Positions 1-7,397 of a stretch of DNA of 64,000 nucleotides are shown here, one piece after another. Position 1 is the first letter of the stretch, and every line of letters begins with the position of its first letter. This DNA comes from Rhodospirillales bacterium (GTDB lineage: Bacteria; Pseudomonadota; Alphaproteobacteria; Kiloniellales; JACOMY01). The notes beneath the pieces are model-generated. The model worked only from the letters and a program-made list of their open reading frames with translations, searched no databases and was not told where the DNA came from. Location: the NCBI GenBank assembly GCA_014324045.1, contig JACOMY010000001.1, forward strand, positions 171,143 through 235,142, given 5' to 3'. A program made the position numbers and the translations under genes.

Positions 1-355
1 TGGTCAGCCGCTCTTCGAAGCCATGCAGCTGATCGGGCCCGACGAAGTGCATCTTGCCGGCCAGGCAGGTGCGGTAGCCCATCAGACGCAGATAGTGGGC
101 CAAGGTCGGGACCGAGGCCGGGAACTCCGATGCATTGTCGTAGGCACCGATACGGCTGCCCAGCTGTCCCGCCAGGAAGCTGAAACGCGCCGGCGCACAG
201 AGCGGCGCATTGCAGTAGGCCGCATCGAAGCGGGCCCCCCGTTCCGCCAAGCGGTCCAGGTTCGGTGTCCGGACCAGCGGGTGCCCGTAGGTGCCGGTAA
301 AATGCGGCGCCAACTGATCGGCCATCACGAGGAGGATGTTGGGGGGCTTGGGCAT
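1..355 (-). CDS. betC: choline-sulfatase, 5' part only
   Basis: Hydrolyses choline-O-sulfate to choline and sulfate, a route to choline for osmoprotection or as a carbon source. Only the first 118 codons are inside the window; the gene runs off the left edge. The start ATG (353-355) follows a GGAG ribosome site. The protein opens with a sulfatase metal-site segment (NILLVMADQ) and carries LCAPAR, the C-x-P-x-R motif whose cysteine is matured to formylglycine. The stretch GKMHFVGPDQLHGFEERLT is, from memory, very close to rhizobial BetC, which favours choline-sulfatase over a generic arylsulfatase. The rest of the catalytic domain cannot be seen. No betI or betA lies next to it here; a GMC dehydrogenase lies about 36 kb away. 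Confidence 0.82.
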   Translation of the reverse strand, partial: MPKPPNILLVMADQLAPHFTGTYGHPLVRTPNLDRLAERGARFDAAYCNAPLCAPARFSFLAGQLGSRIGAYDNASEFPASVPTLAHYLRLMGYRTCLAGKMHFVGPDQLHGFEERLT

Positions 356-454
356 CGCGGGAGTCTCCTAGCGCTAGAGTGGGCGGGTGCCTTTTCTTAG
401 CGCCATGAACGATCGCTAGAGCGCAAATTTCCGCCTTCGAAACGTCAAAAGGCG

Positions 455-1384
455 TCACCGTCCGGCGATCGGCTCCTCGGTAATCCGGGCCGGAAAGCCC
501 TCGGCCCTAAGCTCTGTGCCCAGCGCGTCTTCCAGCAATTTCACCACCTTGGGCGACCAGGCATCGCCGCCGAACTGCTGCTGAGCTCGCCGGAAGATCT
601 GCTCGACCAGTCTGGCCACCTCCAGCGGTACGCCGAGGCGGTGCCCCATCTCGGTGGCGAAGTGCAGATCCTTGGCAGCCAGATCCAGGGTGAAGCCGAT
701 GTCGTAGCTGCCGTTCAGGATCACCTGTCCCTCGGTCTCGTGGACGAAGGAGTTGCCGGAGCTGGCGCGGATCGCGGCGAAGGCCTGTGCCAAGTCGAGC
801 CCGCCGCGTTTGGCCAGCATCAAGGCCTCGCCGCAGCTGACCAGATGGATGAAGGCCAGCATGTTGGTGATGATCTTGATCGCCGCGGCAGAGCCCAGCG
901 GCCCCATGTGAAAGATCTCGCCGCCCATGGCTTGGAAGGCCGGCCGGTGCTTGGCGAAGACCGCTTCGTCGCCGCCGATCAGCACCGTGATCAGGCCGCT
1001 GGCGGCGCGATGGACCCCGCCGGTTACCGGTGCTTCCAGGGTGTCGATGCCCTTGGCTTTGCCTAGTTCGGCGATGCGTTGCACCTCGGCGGGATCGTTG
1101 GTGCTCATCTCGATCCAGGTACCGCCGGAGCCCAAGGTCTCCAAGACGCCCTTGGGTCCAGTCATCACCGCTGCCGCCGACGCCGGGGAAGGCAGGCAGG
1201 TGATGACTGCCTCGGCCTTGGCTGCCAAGGCAGCAGGATCCTCCGCCCAGGTGGCACCGGCGGCCAACAGCGGCTCGGCTGCCTCGCGCCTAAGGTCGTT
1301 GACGGTCAGCGGGAAGCCCGCCCGAAGCAGACTGGCGGCCAGGTGCCGGCCTAGATTTCCCAATCCGATGAAACCGTAACGCAC
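455..1384 (-). CDS. NAD(P)-dependent beta-hydroxyacid dehydrogenase (3-hydroxyisobutyrate dehydrogenase family)
   Basis: Oxidises a beta-hydroxyacid to the semialdehyde or keto acid using NAD(P). The 309-residue length is standard. The Rossmann motif GFIGLGNLG is at residues 4-12, the substrate-binding segment APVTGGVHRAASG at 118-130, and the catalytic lysine of the KIITNML segment at about residue 170. Close relatives act on 3-hydroxyisobutyrate, tartronate semialdehyde or glycerate derivatives, and the sequence alone does not settle the substrate. It lies 19 bp downstream of the enolase-superfamily gene on the same strand. The pair could form a sugar-acid route (dehydration or cycloisomerisation, then redox), but that is inference. 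Confidence 0.85.
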   Translation of the reverse strand: MRYGFIGLGNLGRHLAASLLRAGFPLTVNDLRREAAEPLLAAGATWAEDPAALAAKAEAVITCLPSPASAAAVMTGPKGVLETLGSGGTWIEMSTNDPAEVQRIAELGKAKGIDTLEAPVTGGVHRAASGLITVLIGGDEAVFAKHRPAFQAMGGEIFHMGPLGSAAAIKIITNMLAFIHLVSCGEALMLAKRGGLDLAQAFAAIRASSGNSFVHETEGQVILNGSYDIGFTLDLAAKDLHFATEMGHRLGVPLEVARLVEQIFRRAQQQFGGDAWSPKVVKLLEDALGTELRAEGFPARITEEPIAGR

Positions 1385-1403
1385 GTCCTTTTGCTCCTTA
1401 ATC

Positions 1404-2606
1404 TTAAACGCGCAGCGGATCTTGCATCATCTCCAGGTGCAGGCGCTCGCCCTCGTAGGGATGTGCCAAGGCGACCTCTTCGTCCAGCTCCACGCCGAGC
1501 CCCGGCGCGCCCGGCGGAATGACGTAGCCCTCCTCCCACCGGATGGGGGTTTTCAGCAGCTTGGCGTGGAAGCCGCCCCAGTCGCCGATACTCTCCAGGA
1601 TCAGGAAGTTGGGCGAGCAGGCGGCCAGTTGGATGTTGGCGGCGCCGACGATGGGGCCGCAGTAAAGGTGCGGGGCCAGTTGCACATAATGGGCTTCGGC
1701 GATGGCGGCGATCTTCTTGGCCTCCAGGATGCCGCCCACGCGGCCCAGATTCATCTGCAAGATCGCCGCCGCGCCGCTTTCGATCACTTGGGCGAATTCG
1801 ATCTTGCCGGTCAGCCGCTCGCCGGTAGCGATGGGGATGGAGGTGGCGCGGGCGACCTTGGCCATCTCCTCGGGCATCCCGGGCGGCGTAGGCTCCTCGA
1901 ACCACAGGGGGTCCAGCGGCTCCAGCCTGCGCGCCAGGCGGATGGCGCCGGCGGCGGTGAACTGTCCGTGCGTGCCGAACAGCAGATCGGCCTTGTCGCC
2001 GACGGCCTCGCGAATGCGGCTGCAAAAGGCGGCTGAGCGGGAGAGGGTGGGCAGGTCCGGCATACGGCCGTCGTAAACCGTGTAGGGACCGGCCGGGTCG
2101 AACTTCACCGCCGTGAATCCGCGCGCGACCTCGGCGGCGGCCACCTCCGCGGCGGCGTCGGGGTCGCTGTAGACCGGCGCGTCGGTGGCGTTGGCGCTGC
2201 CCTCGGGCGGATAGAGGTAGGTATAGCTGCGCAGGCCCTCGTGCACCTGCCCGCCGAGCAGTTCGTAGACCGGTTTCCCGGCGGCTTTGCCGAGGATGTC
2301 CCAGCAGGCCATCTCCAGCGCGCTCAGGACGCCTAGAAGCGAAATATCGGGCCGCAATGCATAGCCGGAGCCGTAGACCCGATGCCACAGCCGTTCGATC
2401 CGATGCGGATCGCTGCCTTCGACATAGCGCTGGAAGACGTCTTCGATCATCGCCACGACGGTCTTGGGGCCGAAGGTGGCAACATAGGCCTCGCCGACGC
2501 CCTCGATGCCGTCGTCGGTGGTGAGCTTCAGGAAAATGAAATAGCGGCCGCCTCGATGCGGCGGCGGGTTGCCGACGATGAAGGTCTTAAGGTCGACGAT
2601 GCGCAT
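1404..2606 (-). CDS. mandelate racemase/muconate lactonizing enzyme family protein (sugar-acid dehydratase-like)
   Basis: Enolase-superfamily enzyme of 400 residues, expected to abstract a proton alpha to a carboxylate on a sugar acid. The N-terminal capping domain covers roughly residues 1-125 and the TIM barrel the rest. Barrel landmarks seen are KFDP at 168-171, FGTHGQ at 210-215, WFEEP at 235-239, GER at 262-264 and a C-terminal histidine in LAPHLY near 313. In galactonate dehydratase-type members the third-strand segment reads D-x-H; here the Asp position is Gly (GTHG), although the two other metal-ligand glutamates remain. I recall GTHGQ in one uncharacterised branch of the family, so the enzyme is probably functional but its reaction is not predictable. 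Its likely partner is the dehydrogenase just downstream. Confidence 0.83.
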   Translation of the reverse strand: MRIVDLKTFIVGNPPPHRGGRYFIFLKLTTDDGIEGVGEAYVATFGPKTVVAMIEDVFQRYVEGSDPHRIERLWHRVYGSGYALRPDISLLGVLSALEMACWDILGKAAGKPVYELLGGQVHEGLRSYTYLYPPEGSANATDAPVYSDPDAAAEVAAAEVARGFTAVKFDPAGPYTVYDGRMPDLPTLSRSAAFCSRIREAVGDKADLLFGTHGQFTAAGAIRLARRLEPLDPLWFEEPTPPGMPEEMAKVARATSIPIATGERLTGKIEFAQVIESGAAAILQMNLGRVGGILEAKKIAAIAEAHYVQLAPHLYCGPIVGAANIQLAACSPNFLILESIGDWGGFHAKLLKTPIRWEEGYVIPPGAPGLGVELDEEVALAHPYEGERLHLEMMQDPLRV

Positions 2607-2688
2607 GGGACCGGACTCCCTAGTCTCATCGTAGGACTGACCCTAGGCGGGCGAAGAGGGCGAAAAACGCTCTTTCCCGCCGGTTAGC

Positions 2689-2718
2689 ATCCCGTACCCG
2701 TCAATCCCGTAACCGTTA
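2689..2718. repeat. 15-bp tandem direct repeat, two copies
   Basis: Two adjacent units, atcccgtacccgtca and atcccgtaaccgtta, with a decaying third unit just after. They overlap the end of the rlmD-like remnant. Replication slippage in decaying sequence is the simplest explanation; no function is evident. Confidence 0.6.
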
Positions 2719-2723
2719 ATCCC

Positions 2724-3020
2724 CTACCGGGCGCGCGGCCGGCTCCAGGGAAGCCGATCGACCGGCGCGACGTCCGCCAGCCGGTAGCCGCCGCAGATCC
2801 CGAAGTGCTGGCAGGGGGCGGCAACCCGGTTGCCGGCTGAGGTCGGGCGTTCCAGGACCTCGGCCCGCAGGCCGTCGCCCTCCTTGGCTTTGCCGCGGAC
2901 CGGAAAGCGCGCTCCCGGGAGGGCGTTGGCCAGGTAAAGCGGGCGTCGCTCCCGCCGGCCGATCCCGTCACCCTGCGCACCGGGGCTGTCGATCGTTGAG
3001 GCCAAGGCTGTGCTGCCGAC
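2724..3020 (-). pseudogene. remnant of a TrmA/RlmD-type 23S rRNA (uracil-5-)-methyltransferase
   Basis: Reading the minus strand, about 98 codons match the N-terminus of RlmD/RumA-type RNA methyltransferases: a TRAM-like start (IDSPGAQGDGIGRRERRPLY), then NALPGARF, GDGLRAEVLE and the iron-sulfur segment CQHFGICGGYRL. Functional members have C-x5-C-x2-C here, and the third cysteine is tyrosine in this copy. The frame ends in TAG at 2724 and the SAM-binding methyltransferase domain is absent, so about three quarters of the gene is gone. The open frame extends upstream to 3200, but that part resembles nothing I know. The tlyA fragment just upstream suggests one decayed locus. An intact copy may exist elsewhere. 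Confidence 0.65.
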
Positions 3021-3329
3021 CCGCAGCGGGTTTTTCCTGCTCCTTAGTTGTCGGCCTACAGGCACAGGCAGGCTGTTGCGCACCCGGCCGAATGTCCGGT
3101 CGTGCGGGTGCTCGGGATCGCTGCCGGTGAGGCCATGACGCATCCGGCCCAGCGCCAGCGTGCGCTTCAGGTCCGGATTCCCGCTAGCGATGCCGTCCAT
3201 CCTCCGGCCGAACGGCGCCGATGCGCCGGCGGGGTGCGGCCACTTCTTGCGGCTGCATGAGGTTGGGGATAGGGAGCGGCGTGAAGCATTTCTATTTCGT
3301 CCGGTGACCTCTGCCCGCCGGACCGGTGA
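3021..3329. other. non-coding gap between two gene remnants
   Basis: About 310 bp separating the tlyA and rlmD remnants. It holds open frames but no recognisable protein, RNA or terminator. A full tlyA would need roughly 750 bp, so most of it has been deleted or scrambled here. Confidence 0.4.
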
Positions 3330-3407
3330 CTAGGCCGCGCGGCTGCGGCTCTCCGCCAGGCCTCGATCGAGCAACAGCCGGTCGGCGCGTTGTTTGCTCT
3401 TGCTCAT
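3330..3407 (-). pseudogene. tlyA: N-terminal fragment of TlyA (rRNA 2'-O-methyltransferase, S4 domain)
   Basis: A 25-codon frame starts at an ATG that overlaps the stop of the MATE gene (ATGA). It encodes MSKSKQ followed by RADRLLLDRGLAESRSRA, which matches the opening of the S4 RNA-binding domain of TlyA. It then stops at TAG (3330-3332). TlyA methylates 16S/23S rRNA ribose and is normally about 250 residues; nothing of the methyltransferase domain is visible. In many alphaproteobacteria tlyA is, as I recall, next to an rlmD-type gene, and the rlmD-like remnant follows here in the right order and strand. The fragment is probably translated through coupling to the MATE gene but should have no activity. 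Confidence 0.6.
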
Positions 3408-4819
3408 GCCGGCACCTCCCAGCGTTGCCAGAGGCGATAGTAGCGCAAGGTCAGCAAGGCGGCGGCAAGGGTCAGTCCGCTGGCCAGACCGATCCAGATG
3501 CCGACCCCGGCAAGGTCTGTGCCGAAGCCTAGCAGGGCCGAGGCCGGCAAGCCCACCAGCCAGTAACCGACGCCGGCGATCAGCATCGGCACCTTGGTAT
3601 CCTTCAGACCGCGCAAGCAGCCCATGGCAACGACCTGGCCGCCGTCGACCGCTTGGAAGAGGGCGCCCACGGCCAGAAAGCTGACGCCCAGCGCGATGAC
3701 TGCGGCTGCCTCCGGGTCGCTGTTGTCCAGGAAAAGCCGTAAGAAAAGCTGCGGAAAGACCCAGAGCGCTATCGCCGTTATCAAGCTGGAAAGGAGGCCC
3801 ATGGCGTAGGTGACGACGGCGGCGCGTCCGGCGGCGGCCTTGTCGTCGAGTCCCACGGCAAGCCCGATGCGAACCGTTCCGGCCTGCGAGATCCCGAGCG
3901 GAATCATGTAGGCAATAGCCACCAGTTGGACGGCGGCACCGTGCGCCGCTTGCGATTCGATGCCGATCAGACCTTGCAGGAACAGGGCCGCCATGAAGAA
4001 GGTGGTCTCGAAGAAGAGCGCAATACCGATCGGCACGCCGACGCGCAGGATCTCGAAGAACAGCGGCCAGTCCGCCTTCCAGAGTCGGGTAAAGATCCGG
4101 AAGCGGCGCAAGTTCCAGTCCAGAAGGATGAAGGGCAACAGTCCGAGAAAGACCACCCAGGCCGAGAGCGCCGCGGCAATGCCCGCACCGGCGATGCCGT
4201 AAGCGGGCAGGCCCCATTTTCCGAACACCAGGACGTAGCCGGCCAGGGCGTTAAACATGATGCCCAGAAAGATGGCGTAGAGGGCAGGCCGCGGCCGGTC
4301 CATTGCCGCTGCGAAGTTCCGCAGCACGAAGTACCAGATCCAAGCCGGAAGACCGAAACAAAGCGGGCGGGCGAAGTCTTCTGCCGCGTCGGCAACCGCA
4401 GACGGCTGGTCCAGCAGCGCCATCAAAGGCTTGGTGTTCCAGAGAATCAGAACCGCCGGCAGCATCATGACCGTGGCGGTCCAGAGGCCCTGGCGGACGG
4501 TTCTGCGGATCTGGCGATAGGCGCGGCGTCCCCGTGCTTGGCTTACCAGAGGCGCCACGGCGACCGCCAGACCCATGAGGAAGAGAAAAACTGCATGGAA
4601 GGTCTGTGAGCCGACCGTGGCGGCCGCCAACTCGGTGGGGCCCAGACGGCCGGCATAGAAGATCTCGACCGTATGAATGCCGATCTGGGCCAACTGCATG
4701 AAGACCAGCGGCCAGGCCAGCGCGAAGGTTGCGCCGATCTCCCGACGCCATAGCGGCGAAAGGAGGGGCGGCGGGTTCCCGGATGCGTAAGCCGCTTGCT
4801 TGCAAGAGCGCTGGTGCAT
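3404..4819 (-). CDS. MATE family multidrug/Na+ efflux transporter
   Basis: Inner-membrane antiporter of the MatE (NorM-like) family, expected to export cationic drugs or toxic metabolites in exchange for Na+ or H+. The 471 residues contain about 12 hydrophobic segments in two homologous halves. The first half begins with the segment FALAWPLVFMQLAQ (about 32-45), and the second half has VGVPIGIALFFE followed by the QAAHGAAVQL repeat signature. The N-terminus MHQRSCKQAAYASG is not membrane-like, so the true start might be slightly downstream, but no better-supported ATG is present. Its stop overlaps the ATG of the tlyA fragment. Substrate cannot be inferred. Confidence 0.9.
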   Translation of the reverse strand: MHQRSCKQAAYASGNPPPLLSPLWRREIGATFALAWPLVFMQLAQIGIHTVEIFYAGRLGPTELAAATVGSQTFHAVFLFLMGLAVAVAPLVSQARGRRAYRQIRRTVRQGLWTATVMMLPAVLILWNTKPLMALLDQPSAVADAAEDFARPLCFGLPAWIWYFVLRNFAAAMDRPRPALYAIFLGIMFNALAGYVLVFGKWGLPAYGIAGAGIAAALSAWVVFLGLLPFILLDWNLRRFRIFTRLWKADWPLFFEILRVGVPIGIALFFETTFFMAALFLQGLIGIESQAAHGAAVQLVAIAYMIPLGISQAGTVRIGLAVGLDDKAAAGRAAVVTYAMGLLSSLITAIALWVFPQLFLRLFLDNSDPEAAAVIALGVSFLAVGALFQAVDGGQVVAMGCLRGLKDTKVPMLIAGVGYWLVGLPASALLGFGTDLAGVGIWIGLASGLTLAAALLTLRYYRLWQRWEVPA

Positions 4820-4953
4820 GACCGCACTTTGCAGTGCCGGGGAAAAGAGGTCTAGGGACTCCGGGGTAAATCAGCACTGCGTGGCCGCCAAGGCTTGCAG
4901 TGAAAGAGAAGGTGAGGGCGGATTGACCCTTCCTACCCTTCGGAAACGGATGT

Positions 4954-5496
4954 TTAGGGTCTCGCCGTTTCCTTGAATTCTTCGAAGGAGATAACTCCGT
5001 CACCGTTGCGATCATGTCCGATCATCGCCTCATCAATGGACGACTGGTCGTTCTCGTACTTGCCTAAGACCTTTACGCTGGATTCCAACTCGCCGCGGTC
5101 GAGGGCGCCATCGCCGTTGTAATCGAAGTGTCCGAAGATGCGCGGCAGGAAGACACGATCCCACTCGGCTTCAGTCATCTCGTCGTTGGCGAATCTTATT
5201 AGTAGCAATCCAGATAGTAGGTACTCTGTCTTCGAGATCGTGCCGTCGCCGTTCTCGTCCATTAGCATAATTAGGGCGCCGACCTGGAGGGCCGGATTGT
5301 CATTGACGCTCATCAACTCAATCATCAGGTCCTGTTCGACAGCGCTCAGTTGACCGTTGCCGTCGATGTCGACTAGGTCGAATATATTTTTTAGGTGATA
5401 CAGTTACACGGCTTTCTCGGTGAACTGTGCGGAGGCTGCGGCAGGCAGCAGAGCGGCCAGAACCAAGCCTTGGACGCTGGTTCAAAGACCTCGCAT
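4954..5496 (-). pseudogene. exported EF-hand protein gene interrupted by two in-frame stops
   Basis: From ATG at 5494-5496 the minus strand reads MRGL, then TGA (5482-5484), then TSVQGLVLAALLPAAASAQF (a convincing signal-peptide core with an ASA cleavage site), six more codons, TAA (5404-5406), and then 149 further codons in the same frame. The body has four EF-hand loops: DIDGNGQLSAVE, DENGDGTISKTE, DYNGDGALDRGE and DRNGDGVISFEE, with calcium ligands intact. No frameshift is needed. Translation could restart at ATG 5325, giving a 123-residue cytoplasmic protein with three loops. Either a recent pseudogene or a protein made without its signal peptide; sequencing error is possible. Confidence 0.7.
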
Positions 5497-5528
5497 GAGA
5501 TGTAAACTCCCTAGGCTTGGTTTCGGCT

Positions 5529-6533
5529 TCAGGAAGCCAAGAGGTGGGCAGCTTCGAGGGCTGCGTAGGTGAGGACGGCGTCGGCGCCGGCCCTCTTGAA
5601 ACAGATGAGGCTTTCCAGGACGGCGCGGTCGTTGTCCAGCCAGCCCTTCCGGGCCGCCGCCTTCAGCATGGCATACTCACCGCTGACGTGATAAGCGAAA
5701 GTAGGCAAAGCAAAGGCATCCTTCACCTCGCGCAGAACATCCAGATAGGGGAGGCCGGGCTTGACCATCAAGAGATCGGCCCCCTCCGCCACGTCCAGTG
5801 CTACCTCGCGCAATGCCTCGGCCCGATTCCCGGGCGAAAGTTGGTAGGTCTTCTTGTCTCCTTTCAACGACGCGCCGGATCCGACGGCATCGCGGAAGGG
5901 AGCGTAGAAGGTGCTCGCGAACTTGGCAGCGTAGGCGACGATCGGCAACCGCTGATGACCGGCTTTATCCAAGGCGCTGCGCAGGGCGCCGATACGCCCG
6001 TCCATCATGTCGGAGGGACCTTGCAGATCGCAGCCCGCCTCAGCCTGAACCAGGGCTTGCCGCACCAGCACCTCAACAGTCTCGTCGTTCAGGACCTCTT
6101 CGCCGGCCACCAGCCCGTCGTGGCCGTCGGCGTTGAAGGGATCGAGCGCGACGTCGCACATCACGCCTAGCTCCGGGAAGCGCTGCTTCACTGCCCGCAC
6201 GCTGCGGCAAATCACGTTGTCAGGGTTGACGGCCTCGTCGCAGGTCGTGGTCTTAAGTGCTTCGGGAACGTAGGGGAAGAGGGCGATGCAGGGAATCCCG
6301 GCCTCCAAGGCCTGTTCGCAGGCGCGCAACAGGCCGTCCTCATCGTGGCGCAAAACGCCAGGCATGGAGGGCACCGGGCCGGCATCGGCGGGTTCAGACA
6401 CGAACAGCGGCCAGATAAAGTCGTCGGGGGAGATCTGCTGCTCGGCGGTCAGGCGCCGCATCCAGTCGCTCTGGCGCAGGCGGCGGAGGCGGGTGGCGGG
6501 AAAGCGGCCGCTAAAGGCCATCTGTGCTGGCAT
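5529..6533 (-). CDS. hemB: delta-aminolevulinic acid dehydratase (porphobilinogen synthase)
   Basis: Condenses two 5-aminolevulinate molecules to porphobilinogen, the second committed step of tetrapyrrole (haem, cobalamin, bacteriochlorophyll) synthesis in the cytosol. With the ATG at 6533 the protein has 334 residues, the normal length; a longer frame exists, but its extra 27 residues have no family match and GAGAGA precedes the chosen start. The two Schiff-base lysines are visible in YAAKFAS (K204) and [11 protein letters not shown] (K258). The metal-site segment is [14 protein letters not shown] rather than a cysteine-rich zinc site, so this is the zinc-independent, Mg-type enzyme typical of alphaproteobacteria. 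It overlaps the 3' end of lipB by 23 bp, indicating co-transcription. Confidence 0.96.
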   Translation of the reverse strand: MPAQMAFSGRFPATRLRRLRQSDWMRRLTAEQQISPDDFIWPLFVSEPADAGPVPSMPGVLRHDEDGLLRACEQALEAGIPCIALFPYVPEALKTTTCDEAVNPDNVICRSVRAVKQRFPELGVMCDVALDPFNADGHDGLVAGEEVLNDETVEVLVRQALVQAEAGCDLQGPSDMMDGRIGALRSALDKAGHQRLPIVAYAAKFASTFYAPFRDAVGSGASLKGDKKTYQLSPGNRAEALREVALDVAEGADLLMVKPGLPYLDVLREVKDAFALPTFAYHVSGEYAMLKAAARKGWLDNDRAVLESLICFKRAGADAVLTYAALEAAHLLAS

Positions 6534-7191
6534 GGCTTTCTCTCGTGTCGGAGGATAAAGAAAGGCCGAAGATCTGCTCGAAACTGTCTTTGAGAGCGCG
6601 GTCGAGTTCGGCATCGCTCGCCGTCTTGCCGAGCGCAGCCAGGGAAGTCACGCCCAGTCGGGGGTCGGCGATCCCGCATGGCACGATGCCGGAGAAGTGC
6701 TCCAGCACGGGATCGCGGTTGATCGAGATACCGTGGAAGGTCACCCAGTGGCGCACGCGCACGCCGATGGCGGCGATCTTGTCCTCGCGGCCGTTGGCCT
6801 GCGGGACCCAGATGCCGACACGGCCTTCCCGCCGCTCGCCGCCCACGCCGAAGTGTGCCAGGGTAGCGATGATCCAGTCCTCTAGACTGCGGACGAAAGC
6901 GCGTAGATCCGGGCTGCGCCGGCGCAAGTCCAGCATAACATAGGCAATGCGCTGGCCGGGGCCGTGGTAGGTGTACTGTCCGCCGCGGCCGGTCTTGAAG
7001 ACCGGAAAGCGGTTGGGCGCGCGCAGGTCTTCTGCCTTGGCCGAGGTTCCGGCGGTGTAGAGGCTCGCGTGCTCCAGCAGCCAGATGCTCTCCGGCGCGG
7101 TTCCGGCACGGATGGCGGCGATCCGCGCTTCCATGAAGGTGAGGGCCTCGGGATAGTCGACCGGCTCGCTGCTGATGATCCAGTTAACCAT
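6511..7191 (-). CDS. lipB: lipoyl(octanoyl) transferase
   Basis: Transfers octanoate from octanoyl-ACP to the lipoyl domains of 2-oxoacid dehydrogenases and the glycine cleavage H protein. The 226 residues include [12 protein letters not shown] (69-80), the catalytic lysine in KIAAIGVR (K138) and the acyl-accepting cysteine in VPCGI (C172). The start ATG at 7191 gives the usual N-terminus. It is upstream of hemB and overlaps it, and is divergent from maeB, so both promoters lie in the 206 bp before maeB. Nothing unusual. Confidence 0.95.
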   Translation of the reverse strand: MVNWIISSEPVDYPEALTFMEARIAAIRAGTAPESIWLLEHASLYTAGTSAKAEDLRAPNRFPVFKTGRGGQYTYHGPGQRIAYVMLDLRRRSPDLRAFVRSLEDWIIATLAHFGVGGERREGRVGIWVPQANGREDKIAAIGVRVRHWVTFHGISINRDPVLEHFSGIVPCGIADPRLGVTSLAALGKTASDAELDRALKDSFEQIFGLSLSSDTRESHASTDGL

Positions 7192-7222
7192 GGCGCAGCG
7201 TGATGGCGCTTCGTGCAGCCTC

Positions 7223-7251
7223 TTGGCAAGTCTTTCCGCAGCGCTTGCTAT
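7223..7251 (+). promoter_or_regulatory. candidate sigma70 promoter for maeB
   Basis: TTGGCA (7223-7228), a 17-bp spacer and TGCTAT (7246-7251) lie 147 bp before the maeB start in the lipB-maeB divergent region. The -10 match is modest, so this is a suggestion only. Confidence 0.3.
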
Positions 7252-7397
7252 TGGCCTTTGCGTGGCGCTCGGCAGGGTCTAGGCTCAAGCACGATGGCGC
7301 GCGTGTTCGAGCAAGGCGGCCTTGCGCGCTACAGGAGCTGTTCGGACGCGCACTGCACAAGGGGCGTCGGTCAGTTATAGCCAAGGGGAGAAGAGCG

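Noticed and set aside
23..400. + strand frame at the left edge
   Set aside because: Antisense to the choline-sulfatase gene, which carries the clear sulfatase motif.
4251..5015. 254-codon minus-strand frame overlapping the MATE gene
   Set aside because: Out-of-frame shadow of the MATE coding sequence plus intergenic DNA.
7200..7397. 66-codon N-terminal extension of maeB
   Set aside because: It lies in the divergent promoter region and has no family match; AAGGGGAG precedes the ATG at 7398.
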